DNA of 64,000 nucleotides from Lineus longissimus (taxonomy: Eukaryota; Nemertea; Pilidiophora; Heteronemertea; Lineidae): positions 18,914,599 through 18,978,598 of the forward strand of contig NC_088309.1 in assembly GCF_910592395.1 (NCBI RefSeq), given 5' to 3'. A program made the translations under genes and the position numbers. The notes beneath the pieces were generated by a model. It was given only the letters and a program-made list of their open reading frames with translations, was not told where the DNA came from and ran no database searches. Within the stretch, counting starts at the first letter, position 1; each line of letters opens with the position of its first letter. Positions 43,671-56,595 of this stretch are shown one piece after another.

Positions 43671-46600
43671 AAATGTCCAAATTTAATGCTTTATTTTCAA
43701 AAAAACTCTTCTTGTGAACAGAATTATGCAAGAAGACCCCTCTCCATCATCTCTCAACGGCTTTACCAAGAACATGAAAAAGATGCTAAGCTCTTAGCTC
43801 AGCTTCCTTCTCCTGGTAAGCTGCTTATTATGAGGGAGATGTCTCGTTAGTTTTACTCAGCACTACTCACCGTTTCGGGTTACTCCACCCTCCTAATAAT
43901 CTGCCGCTTTGTTGACTAGTGCTGTAATGATATCATGGCATTGTTTGTTGTGTCATGTGAGATGTTAGTTAATAGATTTTTAGTGACACGGTCACTTGAT
44001 AAAAGCGATATTTACTCTCAAGCAGTGCAAACGCATAGAATGAGACTGCATCACTTTTTTGTCCATTTCACGTCACAAATGACAACACAGACAAAGTATG
44101 TAGGCTATTTTGTCTTGTTCCGACAACAAAGATGCACGGCTTGAAGCAGACGACATTTATATTGGGCAGGCCTTTGTAATAATATACCAGGAGATAGAAA
44201 ATATTCGCAAATATCTGAAAGTGATGTACTTGCTTTGTACGAAAGCATGCACAACTTTCAAGGATGTACTGTAGTAAGATTAGCAAGACAGCCAGCTACT
44301 TCAAGAACCTTTCTTAATAGAGAAACACTCCCAGTCCATTCTGTTGTAATAATTTTGACATTTTCTCAACTTTTTCTCGTAACTTTATCCAATAAAGAGC
44401 ACATGCATGTACATGGTGCAGCCACTGACCATGTATGATTCTGATGCCCCCCCCCGCACCATCATAACAATAATTGAAAATGTTGCCTGCTGAAATGAGC
44501 TTGTTCGTTGAATACGGAATGACCTTCCATTGCCAACGGCTTATTGTCACCGTAACGTAGCCGAGGTGGTCAACATCACATTGGCATGATTGATAGATCG
44601 ATAACCCTGAAAGGTTTGATAGCTGTATCATGTCCAACGGTGCCAGATCACATCATAAGGTAAAATTATACGAATCCACTGGACCAAGTATATCATTTCA
44701 ACATGTTTTTACTGATTGGCACATTTCCCAATGTGTGTATGGGAAAGTGACATAATGCACTGGGCAAAATAAACCCTGTATCCCCCCCCCACCCCCAATA
44801 TGGCAGTACTCTCCACAAGGCCTTTGGTCAGAACAGCCCACCCTACCTTGGCTGCTTACCACCCTACCTTGGAAAAGCACCCTACCTTTCTCTAGAATTT
44901 TGTGAAGGGTCTCTATTGGGCTATCCCACCTTAATTGCTGGCCTTCCTTGTGTGGCACACTGGCAAAACTGTAAGGCAAGGGTAGCACCCTACCTAGAGA
45001 AAAGCCTGAGGAGAACTCTGATAACGGGTCACCATTAACATTTTCTAATCGTCAACTTTCTCTCAAACAGAAAAATATGCAGGCAACAATACTGTTGGTG
45101 TGACTGTCTCTCAGTGCAGTCTGGGATGCGCTTGACGATATGAGAATCAACGGATCCAAAATGGTGACCAGTGTTAACAGTCACGGAATGATGTAGTTAC
45201 GCCACTGTACATGAGTCTAAGGGGACCAAGATGGGGAGAAGATTGATGGATATATGGGATACGTTTCATTACAATGATCATATCTTATCATGCATATTCG
45301 CAGATAATCACTGGATGACTGAGCACTCACAGACCCAAATTGAGACAGATCTTACCCGTCAAATAGACTTAATGCCATATTTGTCTCGGAGGGTGCTCGG
45401 TGAAAATTACCGTGGAATACAGACAGGGCCATTGAAACTATGTGACAGTCAAGAACAACTGGGTCAAGGTCTTAAAGAGTTGGGGATTTTCATATCTATT
45501 CAGGAATAACTATATACAATCTAAAGTCACAGCATCGAAAAGTTCTAAAAACGTTCTCTCCAATGACAGCCGGATGCAATAGACAATCAATCAGGGAGTC
45601 CATCCTTCATTGATGAAGCAGTATATGTTGTCCATCAATGCAAAAACTGTAACAATTGTAAAATGATGTATATTTTGCCAAGTGTCAGCATGGCTAGATC
45701 TATTTATTTCAGTGGAACTCCCTGGTCTAGCAATGCTGCAGTATCTCCATGACATAGTCGAATGGGGTGTTTCAAGGGGGTTGATACCCAAATTGGCGGC
45801 AAGTCACCATTCGGGGTCCTTGTTTGCTGAAAACTGCAGTGGCGCACTACTAGCTGTATGAGGTGTCGACTCACAGAGATATCAGAGAGATTTTTCTCAC
45901 AGCACCCAATATGACCACTCCCCAACCAGCAATATTGAGCGAGCAACATGAATAAGTGGCTTCACAGTGGCTGCATAGAGCACACAATAAATGCTGAATT
46001 AGTTTTTGGTTGATAACCAAGAATGGTCCATTGCCCTCTGCATATAATTTAAAAGTTGTCAAAACATTCCCTAATGCTGTTTTTTCAAATGTTTGAGAGC
46101 ATTTCCGGTATGACATGTTGGCTTCCCATGGCTCAAAATATAATCAATCCAACTATAGTCAATGCAGATTTATCAATGTAATAGTTTTCATATATGCAAA
46201 GGATTAACTCGATCGATTTTTAAATTTGGGTTATTCGGTACACGTATCCTTCCAAAAGTGTATGTTGCACAAGCAAGCAATGTAGGGCAACAGCTGGTAG
46301 ACATGGAAGGTCGTTTGACCTCTGTGACCTTGAAAAGTGGGTCGAATCAGTTGACATGTGATTAAGCCTAATTTGATACACCCACCATAAAGATTTGAAA
46401 GCAAACTTGAAAGTAATCCGACCAGTAGTTTGTGATCCAAAGCCCCAAGTGATGTGGAGAAAGTATTTACAAATGCACTATAGCCTTTACAATAAGATGA
46501 CATATGTAATAGACAAACCAGTAAATCTTTCCCAACGTAACTCAAAATTAATAATGCACTACACTGTAATTCAAATCAGGCTTTGTAACCGGTGTTTCTG

Positions 46601-49600
46601 ACATCTCACTCGATCGAAATTGTACCCCAGGGGTATAGAATCAGTCACAGACTGAAGACCATTACTCTCCCATTGACTGGTGTGTGGAGAAGATTCTGAG
46701 ACTGGGGATGTGGCTCCAATGGATACCAAATCTAATAAGAAAAGTAATAGCAAATGTGAATAGTCTAGACTTGTGAAGACAGATAATAGACTTTGAACTG
46801 GAAAACCCAAATGAAGTAGCATTATCCACCAGAATAAAACTTGAGGAAAATCTGCTCAGACCAAAATTTGCATAAATCAGAGTACCACTCTATCCAGTCA
46901 TCTCTTTGCATAAAACAATAGTCACGAATCAGTGTCACCTCTTTTCATGTGACCAACAACTACCTGTTTACGACCACAAAGTCACTTCAGTCCAGCCACA
47001 GCGGACCCTCTAACGAGCCAATCACTACGCCGGACCGTCTAAACACAACAATATTATTCCTGCTTTCATTCACCATCACAGCAGCCACATGCAGTTTCAT
47101 TAATGACATTGATTGCAATACCCTTGGTTGTTTTTGCACTGATTCTGGCTAAGCCGGGGCGAATGAGAATCATTCTCACTATTGCATTGAAAGATCCAGG
47201 CAAATCGACTCTCGAGCTAAGCCACTGTTGATTGGGATACCCAGTCCCTTGTTTACCCTTCATAGTTTCTGAGTCATTATTGATGGCTCATGAGATACTT
47301 TTTCATGATTGCATTGAATGATGATGGCAATCCAGTGAACCAGCTCAGAAGCTCAGCCAGCTTAACTGCATCACCATTGTTCACAGATAGCCCTTTTTGT
47401 GCTGTTGATCTAGGCCATCACTGCCGATGATAGATAGATTTCTTTCAATCAGACTGACGGATCAAGTCAAAGAAGTTTCTGAGCTGAGGCATAGTTGTTT
47501 GAAGACACCGAGCTTTGGAGCCTGGTGATGTATCATAATTGCTAAGGCATAGGAAAATGTCTAGGCCGGATGTTCGAGAGACCTTTTTTAGGAACTTTTA
47601 TTAAAAGGGAACGACCCATTGCATGATGCAATTTGTGATGAGTAAAAGACACAAAATGGCTCAAAGTGAGTTGAAGTAACTTAGGAGACAAGAGTGAATC
47701 CAAGAGTGTGAAAAAAATAGGATGCATCAGAGAAAGAGATTCTTTATCAAGATTTTGCCATAAGAGGGGAGCACCCATTGAATCATCCCTGGGAACCATG
47801 ACTGAGTCTGGTAATCTGAAATGTCCTGGAACTAGGCAAGACATGTTTGTATTTTTTGGCATTTACAGACCATAGTCAATGATAGCCTGGCTGACTAGAA
47901 GTAGCAAATCATGTAACATACTCCAATATAGCAGGCCTTTGGATATAATATACACTCAAACAAAGCCGTGCTGAAATTTGATGTCACACACGAGCATGTG
48001 CCAATCACAAAGTCATGCCCAATTAACAGAACCCTGAACTCCGATTGAGTGTATTAATTTAGGACGGATACAAAAAGCTTCTGTGGGAGGATATCATATT
48101 ATGAAAACTCGGCATAACTAATATGACAAACTCGTTAATTCTGTTGATTCAACCGTTCACAGAACCAGTTGGTCTCAAAGCGTAATGCAACATTTATTTC
48201 CATAGTTCATTTTGTGACAAAAAATTACTTCACGTGGAGAGACATTCCCACACTTTAGTTACATTTATGTATTCATATCAATTTTGCTTTTATGCAAACA
48301 CGAGGCAATTTAACTAGAAGCCGCACCTTGTTTTAAATGACGAAGCAAGGTGTATAATTTCATGTGAAAATCATCAGTTTGCCCAACAAAGTCTTGGCAG
48401 AATTGGACCAAAACTTCTTTTGCTTTTTTTTTCGTTGAACATGCACTGGGTCCTACATTTCCTGTCCTTTGACCCGATAAGCCTGATTTGTGTACCGAGA
48501 CGATATGTGATGCCAGGGATGGCCGATCTATGATGCCAGGGATGGCCGATCGTCTAGCCTGAAGCAAGTCCCAGTGTAATTATATTGTTAATAGAAAATC
48601 AGTACCCAGATCAATAGGCCTCTCTCATGGGAATAATCTAATGGTATCTTCCGGAGAACAACCTCTCAGGTGTGATGGCCCGGATGCATATCTGATCCAA
48701 ACAGATTAACGGGGAGTCTGCCTACTCAGTTGGAGAAACGATTTCCTAACTGTACACAGGGAGGGGGAGTGATCTGGTGATTGGCGGAAATTTAAGTCTT
48801 GAAACAACGGGTAATTGAGCAATGCAATAAAATTGGGCATTGCCCCTCCCCCTGAAGCAAGAGCAAGATGCATCAAACTGACAGTCTTATGACAGCTGCC
48901 GTCCATATACTGCATGAAAGCTTCAGCTAAAACAGCCGAGATCTATCTTTACACTTTCCAAGATTCTGACAGATTAGAACCGATTTTAAATGTCATCTTC
49001 AATCATGCATTTTGTCTGAAGTCCAATACGGCTGCCAATTTCAAAATTGCCATTCAATGACAGCAGTCACAAATCAAATGATTTATGAAACAAGCCATTG
49101 TGGCATGGATTAGTCTGTAGGAAAAGTGATATAAATATTACATCAAAGGAGACAATTAGCTGATGACAAGGGTATCAAGTTGTAAGATGATCAATGTTAT
49201 TACCAGGGGAAGCTAAGTACGATTCGATTTGCGTATACAGCGTATTGATGATGAGCTTAAAAGTTCTGCCGAGACAGAAATCTAATGGTACATGTACCGA
49301 TATCTCGGCCGGATTTGGAATTTTTTTGACATTGTTATGGAAACACTGAAATTTCACCATTTTTCCAGGGATGACAACCCATGAGACATGGACACATGGA
49401 ACGCGTTGCAACACCTGAATCAATCCTACCCAGACCACACTCTTCATCAACCAACACTATCGATATCTATTATCCCAATGCTATCGATGACATTTCAACC
49501 AAGAACATACGCAGATTGACAAATATATGAGAAATTTGATATATTTTAATATAAAAAATGCGCCAAAATCCTAATTCTATGTATCTGTGAGAGATTCCTA

Positions 49601-50142
49601 GAGTGATTTTTTAGCACTTTTCTATCAGCCAACACGTAGCAGTGATAATCCTTGCAGAATCATTCACATTCCAGTAATGAACGATTTAAATTTAATTTCC
49701 GTCGCATCAAAATTTTCATCCAAATGAACTATTAAGACCATCTACGGTTTTAATGTCCCCAAGAAATTAAACTTCCTGAGATCGAAATCCTTTTCTTCCA
49801 TTAAGAAATGAACCTTGTCTTCCATCCAGAAATGATAAAAATCCTTCATTGAATCGATCACTAAATTTGACACACTCAATTATAATTCACTTAACGACTA
49901 TCGAATATCCTATATCCGTTCGTCCAATCCTGTCACCTCGGCTCGTCAACACTAATCAGTGGTTAAAGAATTGAACAGTTTCTCCCAAAGCAGCCATCAT
50001 TAGTCGATCAATAGTCAACCATATGGCTTGGTAGAAAACAAGAACCGGTCTACCTGTTGGCTCCCGGGTTGATGTGCTATTCCCAATCAATGTTTGCTGT
50101 TCTTGGCATTGCGCACACCTGCTACGCGACAGGGGATTATAT
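43671..50142. other. Non-coding stretch, nothing firm
   Basis: About 6.5 kb without a supported gene. Two runs of C lie at about 44447-44454 and 44784-44799. Candidate frames noted but not accepted are 45231-45509 (+, 92 codons) and 48310-48567 (-, 85 codons, ending …KLYTLLRHLKQGAASS); see the rejected list. Other frames are short and unremarkable. Confidence 0.4.
48508..48551. repeat. 23-bp tandem duplication
   Basis: TGATGCCAGGGATGGCCGAT occurs at 48508 and again at 48531, exact over 20 bases. Confidence 0.9.
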
Positions 50143-50251
50143 ATCACAAAGTTATTGGAGACAATTTCCCAGATTACTTATCACAGAATGGAGTCAATTT
50201 TCCAGATTATTTATCACAGAGTTATTGGAGACAATTTCCCAGATTATTTCT
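50143..50251. repeat. About 36-bp tandem repeat, three copies
   Basis: ATCACAAAGTTATTGGAGAC with AATTTCCCAGATTACTT (50143) recurs as ATCACAGAATGGAGTCAATT (about 50179) and ATCACAGAGTTATTGGAGAC (about 50213). Copies 1 and 3 are closest. The overlapping frames on three phases come from the repeat. Confidence 0.8.
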
Positions 50252-50761
50252 TTCTCAAACTCAAGCAATTAACTACAGAAGGGATTATTTCCTGAGGTCC
50301 ATCAACAAAGTTTGCCTGGACAGTCACAATAAGGGGAATCGAACATATACAATATAGGAGGAGACCTACAGAGCTGTTGGAGGTACTCTGCACCAAATAA
50401 ATTGTGGCACATGAGACAGGATCTCCCAGACAGGGCCAACAATTAGAAGCTGTCACGAGACAAGAATAGAATGAATTGACAAAGCAGCATGATGTCTGTC
50501 ATGTATCGGCAGTCTGATCCGCCGTCCATCGTGTCCGCTGACCACCATAATTGCATTCATGTATGCCGATAATTGGCTAGATATCAGACATACTTGCCGA
50601 TAACTGGCTTGATTACTAACATAACACATGTCCAACTTGGCCGATATCATGATCAGCATTCTCTTCCTCATCATACATAGAAAGTAGAGGACAATCTGAG
50701 TCAGTCCCATAATGACAGGACCGGCTAGAATCTGGAGTCACACTTCGTGCTTGGAGATAGT

Positions 50762-50886
50762 CAGGGTTGGATCCAGGAGCCAGAAACAGAGGGGGCGTGT
50801 GCACTCATTTGAATTCCTGGTGTGTTCCAAAATTTCATAGATTTTCATGAAATAGGAGGCCCCCACACCCCTTGGATCTGCACCTG
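50762..50886 (+). mobile_element. GGATCC-type MITE, copy 1
   Basis: A 125-bp element starting CAGGGTTGGATCCAGGAGC and ending CCTTGGATCTGCACCTG. The ends are imperfect inverted repeats. ATAGT lies on both sides (50757-50761 and 50887-50891), a likely 5-bp target duplication. The second copy is at 61582-61736. Confidence 0.7.
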
Positions 50887-50891
50887 ATAGT

Positions 50892-52437
50892 AGAGCCACC
50901 AATCAGCAACATTGTGTAAATTAACCTCCAGCCTATAGTCTCACTTTAAGACAACAAAGGATAGGGCTTCAAATTGCCCCACTGCTGTACGCCAACTCTC
51001 TTGTAGCCGAACCTTTCCTTAGGAAAAGGCTTCTCATTTCTGGGCTGTTTCCCGGCATAATCCACCCAAGAATCAACCATCAGCAACTTTCAATCTTCTG
51101 CTGACGGAATTGATCCAGACGTGCAATGAAGTGATGCAGAGGCTGCCAAGACCAATATGTTTCAATCGTTCTTGAAGGAGCAACCGTCTGACAACAAACG
51201 TTATCTCAATTTAACGCCAGCCTACATGAAGTCAGTCAGAATCATCCATGTCGACTGCCAAAATTGGATGGACAGGTGGTTTGTCAAGGAAGATAGATAT
51301 GGGAGTGGGCTGTCAGAGTTGTGCAGTTGAAACACTGGTGCCTGTCACCCCCGAGGTCAGGTACAGGAAGAACCGTAACCATAGAAATTTAAACCCAAGG
51401 CTATCCAACCTGATCAAAGGACTCATGAGCACCAGCATAAACAACTTTCATTGCAACTGCAATCTACTTCATCTGCCTCTTCCATATCTACAACATCCAA
51501 GATAGATCACTTATTGGTATTATCAGTGCCTGGCAGATCAAGGGGTCGATTTGTGATCGGATTCCAAGATACCTCAGCATCTCAGAAGTATGCAACACGG
51601 ACAAGTTTGCGATGAGATCCATGTTCTTGATTGGATTCCTATAGCAATGTGTCACAAAATATCATTGCAAAATTCCTGTTGATTGTCATCAGACATTTAT
51701 TGGACATTATTAGACATCATAACATTATTGAGGAGAAAAATGATTTTCTTCACCTTGGGTCAAGGTCGCACGGTTGAACTCAGTTCACTGCGAAAATCGT
51801 AACAGAACCTACAGTCCAAGTCACAACTGACACTGCTAAAGCCCTGATTTAAAGTGCTTTTCTCTGTCAATTTGCTCTTGGCCTAATGTTAAAGGATTAG
51901 CTACATGTGGCAAGGAAAGTACCCTCTTCTTCTTCAGCGTTCGCTCTGCACTTGGAGGTGATTTTCTCTGGGGAGTATTCCTCCTCCAAGGTGGGATAAG
52001 GGGAAATGACTAACACCAATCACTAAAGTAGAGTTCTAGAGCGGGAGAAAGGGAGCCAGCTGACGATGCACACTGACTGGATAGTCCAACAAAGCTTGGA
52101 GGATTCCCCACACTCTGCTGGCTAGATCAATCGGCCAAGACCAAGAGCAATATCGGTGGAGATATAAGCAGATTGACTGAGGTGGGCAGCACAATCCGGA
52201 TCTTATCAGGAATCGAGGAACTTGTCAATATGAGATGAGGATGATCGCATCATGTCCCCCCAATCAACAAGATGGCCAACTCGAATGAAGAGCTTCCCTT
52301 CAGGAGATAGAAGCCGTCTGCCTACAGGCGAAGGTGGCTTTATCATATACCGAATGGGAGAGATGGACCATCAAATCTGGGACAAGCTAAAAACCATATT
52401 GGCACATTCAGCAGGAATGGAAAGTCCACATGTTCAA
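50892..52437. other. Non-coding stretch, nothing recognised
   Basis: No supported gene or repeat. The frame at 51248-51505 (+) lacks supporting signals. Confidence 0.5.
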
Positions 52438-52590
52438 CCTGGAGAATCGATTCCCCAGATTGGTGAGAATCTTCTGAAGGCTTCCAACTTACCGAGCAGC
52501 CAGCCCTGGATAGTGCTGCTTGAGGCCGGGGAAAATTGCCGCCTCACAAGAAAAACAGTCTGGGGAATTGATTCTCCAGGGTGAGAATCT
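52438..52590. repeat. Pair of near-palindromic 22-bp motifs
   Basis: CCTGGAGAATCGATTCCCCA at 52438 is matched in inverted form at 52559-52580, 21 of 22 positions. The motif is itself almost self-complementary. Both copies are followed by GTGAGAATCT in direct orientation (52462 and 52581), so the pair reads as a direct repeat of a palindrome 120 bp apart. The overlapping frame 52252-52584 (+) is not supported as a gene. Confidence 0.7.
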
Positions 52591-54595
52591 GACAAGGGGA
52601 CACACCACAGATGACAGTACAAATATAAAGAGACTCGCACACCAAGAAACGTGACTTCACCAAGGTGTTATGGACTAACTAATTGAATATTTGCTTGCAC
52701 CAAAGAATGTTGCCAACTGGAAATTATATCAATGTGACAATTTGATATAAGATGTCTTTGTCAATGTTATCAACACTGGGGACAACAACTTACTGTTGTC
52801 GCTTCACCATCAACCACACCAAATTCGCAAGTTGAAATGGGCTACACTGACAGAAAAGGCATTTTTGGTCAGCATGTTTTGATGGTGATCATGGCTAAAT
52901 TTTTACCATCAATTCTAATGATATTACCAATGGTCTCAAATTCACCTAAACCATCGAAATGTCTCGCACTTCTCCATGGAAAGACCAATTTATTGATTGT
53001 GGCATCCTCAAAGCAAGGCTGCCATACCATCTGCCTCTGCATCCATTCCATCAACTCCATTTCTATCAAGAGCTGTCATTAACCCTGATCCCAGTGGATT
53101 CAACTCAAATACATCACTTTACTCATTCCAATATGATGTGAAGACATGTGATTTCAACTCTTTGTCGGTTGAGCAGCATAAGTGCTTTTCACACAATTTT
53201 GTTTTTTCTATTAAATTTGTTCAGTAACAATTTAAACTTGAGAGAGTTGGAGGCAATCGACAAAGAGGACGCTCATGATGCAGAGAGTGCTGGAGTTGCA
53301 ACAGAGTTGATTACGCAAATGGCTCAGGACCGTAATGCTTGGTGAGATGTGGTGGCACAATCGATATAGAAATAAGTAACAGTTTGTGATTGAGGTTTTT
53401 TACAGTATAAACTATACCCTAGCAATGGTAATAAACTACAGCCTACCCATTGTAAAAACATCAGATGGAAGCACCCTATAAGTGCAAGATGTGGAGAAAT
53501 CATTGGGGTTTGGCAGGAGTTTGAAGACCACTCTATGACCCCTTTGACGGCTGTCAAAAGGTCATTTGGAAAGTGATCAAGAAGTCCCATCAGATCAACA
53601 GATTTTATCACTTTAGATATCAGTTTAACCATGATAACTACAAATCATTGTTGGATATGGTCACCGATTTGTAATGAAAATTGACCTGGCTTATGAACTA
53701 CCTACATATGATCCATGGAGAATGCAAGTGTACCAAAGTGCCTTGCCCAAGGCCACCCTGTGGCAGGTCAGAATTGGTATTGGACTTAACGTCAGAGAGC
53801 TAGAACAAAACCACTAAATCATCACCTGAACACATTGCTGCAAAATACATTGATTTCTTGCCAAAAACTGTCCTGAATCGGCTCCAAAGCTGTAAACACA
53901 TCAAAACAACCATGAATAATTAAAGCATAATTACCTCATACTAAGAACAGGAAGGAGGAGTCATAACAGGACCCAGTTGTTTGCCCGATCATGGTCTTCC
54001 ACCTATAATCAATTACACCCAATTGTAAACTAACAGTACTTTCCAGGACGCTTGCAACACAGTATTGATTCTTTGCATACACTTTACACAGTGCCTTGTT
54101 TTGGTGCCAGCGGTCAAGATTTTTTTGTCAAGTTGCAAGTGCTGTGTTGGATTTGATGGAATGAAGCCACAGCCTGAGTTTTTTCATTCTGTTTTGTGAG
54201 GACAACTCACTAAATTTAAGGTGGGACCAAATTGAATTTTACTAGGTACCTGTAATCAAAATAAATTGAGGAGTGCCTATTTTTTGCTATTTTTTCAAAA
54301 TCAAGCATGTTTTAAGTTTGTATTCGCCTCCCAAATCGCCAAAATCGCTAAAATGGGATGATCACGAAAGTTACCCAGTCACGCGTATGATGCACCTTGG
54401 GGACGTTTAGTTTTCACCAGTACTTTCCCCGGTGTGCTGAAAATATTATGCAGACCAGAATCTGAATACCAACCAAACGAGGAGAGTTTTTTAAAAATAT
54501 TTTTTGTTGTCATCTGAGATATCATCATACACCGACAGCGTGGTTTGATATTCATAACATGGGGCCTCCCCAATTGAGGTGTGCTTGATACAGGA
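52591..54595. other. Non-coding stretch, nothing firm
   Basis: The plus frame at 53148-53345 ends TELITQMAQDRNAW, faintly like the C-terminus of some LINE polyproteins, but too short to call. Opposing frames at 52837-53082 (+) and 52869-53069 (-) are unsupported. Confidence 0.4.
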
Positions 54596-54601
54596 CAATA
54601 T

Positions 54602-55135
54602 TATGGGCCGTGAAAACCGCAAAAAATCTGTACATGTTTTTGTAAGCGGTCGTCGCTCGCGCAAACTTGTCTTGCATGTTTTTGTGAAAGAGGACGTCGG
54701 CGAACGCGGTCGTATAAAAAAACAGACGTTGGGTGGCGCTCGCGCAAACTTCCCTCACATGTTTTTGTGAAAGAGGACGTCGGCGAACGCGGTCGTATAT
54801 CATGCCACTGGTCTAGGATGACCCGTCTCGAGCGCCACCCAACGTCTGTTTTTTTATACGACCGTGTTCGCTGACGTCCTCTTTCACAAAAACATGTGAG
54901 GGAAGTTTGCGCGAGCGCCACCCAACGTCTGTTTTGATATACGACCGCGTTCTCCGACGTCCTCTTTCACAAAAACATGCAAGGGAAGTTTGCGCGAGCG
55001 CCACCCAACGTCTGTTTTGATATACGACCGCGTTGTCCGACGTCCTCTTTCACAAAAACATGCAAGACAAGTTTGCGCGAGCGACGACCGCTTACAAAAA
55101 CATGTACAGATTTTTTGCGGTTTTCACGGCCCATA
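54602..55135. mobile_element. Modular foldback element with 6-bp target duplication
   Basis: A 534-bp element with long inverted ends: TATGGGCCGTGAAAACCGCA at left and its complement at right, continuing for well over 100 bp. CAATAT flanks both sides (54596-54601 and 55136-55141). The arms consist of repeated modules of about 95-110 bp containing GCGCGAGCGCCACCCAACGT, ATACGACCGCGTT, GACGTCCTCTTTCAC and AAAAACATG: two on the left in one orientation, three on the right in the other. A short unpaired centre (about 54802-54830) separates the arms. It is strikingly CpG-rich compared with its AT-rich flanks. Frames of 60-106 codons on both strands are module artefacts. Superfamily is not assigned; a 6-bp duplication is uncommon. 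Confidence 0.85.
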
Positions 55136-55400
55136 CAATATGCACATCATGAACATCCGTGATATAAACAAATTGAGATGACCCAATTACATGTCCAAAT
55201 AATTATCATTGTGTTTACATTTCTGGTCAACCTACATATGAAGAGGTCAGATGCAAAAACCTCTGAATGCCAGTCCGAAATGATTTGATATAATTACGGC
55301 AAAGTGCTGTAAGGTTGTAGTGTTACTACCCCAAATCCGAATGACTCTGAATGCCGAATCATTTCAATGCAAAACTCACAAGATCTTATCAAAAGTCGAA

Positions 55401-55560
55401 CGGTGGAACCTCCCTTTAGAAGACACCTCTCTCTAAAGGACACTGCTTTTGATATCAAATTGGTCCTTTCCATTCAATTTACCTCTATAATCAGGACATT
55501 CTCTATTAAGAACAGCAGTAGCAGTCCCAAAAGGGTGTCGTTAGTAGAGAGGTTCGACTG
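55401..55560 (-). mobile_element. TA-flanked MITE, family 1, copy E
   Basis: Starts CGGTGGAACCTCCC and ends GAGAGGTTCGACTG. The interior is in reverse orientation relative to copies B-D (TTGGTCCTTTCCATTCAATT, ACCTCTATAATCAGGACA). The flanking TA dinucleotides have decayed to AA and TT. Confidence 0.7.
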
Positions 55561-56595
55561 TTTTTTTACTTTCAGTGCAAAATCACCAAAGTCACAACAG
55601 AAAATTGATGTTTACTCAAACATGTCAAAAAGGAACTGAAGTGGACTTTTTTGCATCATAACTTGTCATATGCACTAAATACCCTGGCCAAATGCCTACT
55701 TGAACCAAATGAATAATGCCCATCCTTTTGATGCAAAAACCTTATTCATAACGAATACAAAATTGCACAGCAATAGACTATAAGTCAGATGAAAGAGTCA
55801 TAATCATTTTCGAGAAAAAAACCCTGCTCACACCATATTTGCCAATCAAAAACAAAGTCAGCAAAACAATTGAACTCCGTGTAATCAAACACTTGAAAAT
55901 AAATGTCTCCTACCAAAGCTAGGCCAGACTAACAGGAGTTCCTTCTCACGTCATATTGATTTTTGAAACTGTTTTTAGATAACAGAGATATCTAGAAAAT
56001 CAACCGGCCTGTCAACAATGTCAACTTGTAAATATCGAAATATCGACCAAATTCTTCGGTTATTAGCATGTAGGTTTATCAGGAAAGGACATAAATACCC
56101 TAGTTTCACTTGTCTAAGACTTCTTCATTAAATACTAATACACCAGTACAAACACCAAACCAGAACATGACGTCAGGACCATTGGAAAACTTGGTGACAC
56201 GAACCCATTATCGTCCAAATAAAATATTTCAGGATCCGACAACTATGTGCTTACTTCCACCGATTTCTTTACAATCAAAAAACGGATTGATGAAACTAGA
56301 GGAAACGCCGAACAGGCTTTTTCAATGCCAGTTGGATTACTGTATTTTGACAGCAAAGCCACTGTCTAGTGTCTCAAGATTGTGTCAAATGTCATTTAAT
56401 GACACCTCGATTCAGGCTGTTGCTGAGGTCACAGATGGGAATGGCAGTGCGCCCGACACCTTGAAGGCAGACATGAGGCTGATGATAGTGTGGGCTAAAG
56501 AGTTCACCATTATAGATAGTGAGACTGACACAAACAGATATGGGTCTGAAGCCCTGGAGACCTAAGGGCAGCATGCAAGCGGCAAGTTAAAAAAA
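55561..56595. other. Non-coding stretch with an ambiguous open region at 56110-56570
   Basis: The plus strand is open for 151 codons (56110-56565). The minus strand over 56410-56565 also has a hydrophobic frame (…YLFVSVSLSIMVNSLAH…) following an acceptor-like CCCTTAG and entering in phase 0. That would fit a third exon of the 57.7-kb candidate gene, but both readings are weak and they compete. Confidence 0.3.

Noticed and set aside
45231-45509. Plus frame of 92 codons starting MGRRLMDIWDTFHYND
   Set aside because: Mildly protein-like but with no domain, splice signal or neighbouring exon; kept only as a note.
48310-48567. Minus frame of 85 codons ending KLYTLLRHLKQGAASS
   Set aside because: The last 45 residues look protein-like, but there is no acceptor, the upstream part crosses an A-rich run and a 23-bp duplication, and no family is recognised.
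53148-53345. Plus frame ending LITQMAQDRNAW, possible LINE polyprotein end
   Set aside because: The resemblance is limited to about six residues, with no upstream polymerase signature.
54552-55181. Arginine-rich frames on both strands
   Set aside because: Products of the foldback modules at 54602-55135; identical text appears on both strands because of the inverted repeat.
56110-56565. Plus frame of 151 codons
   Set aside because: No domain. The opposite strand carries a competing hydrophobic frame with an acceptor, so neither reading is firm.
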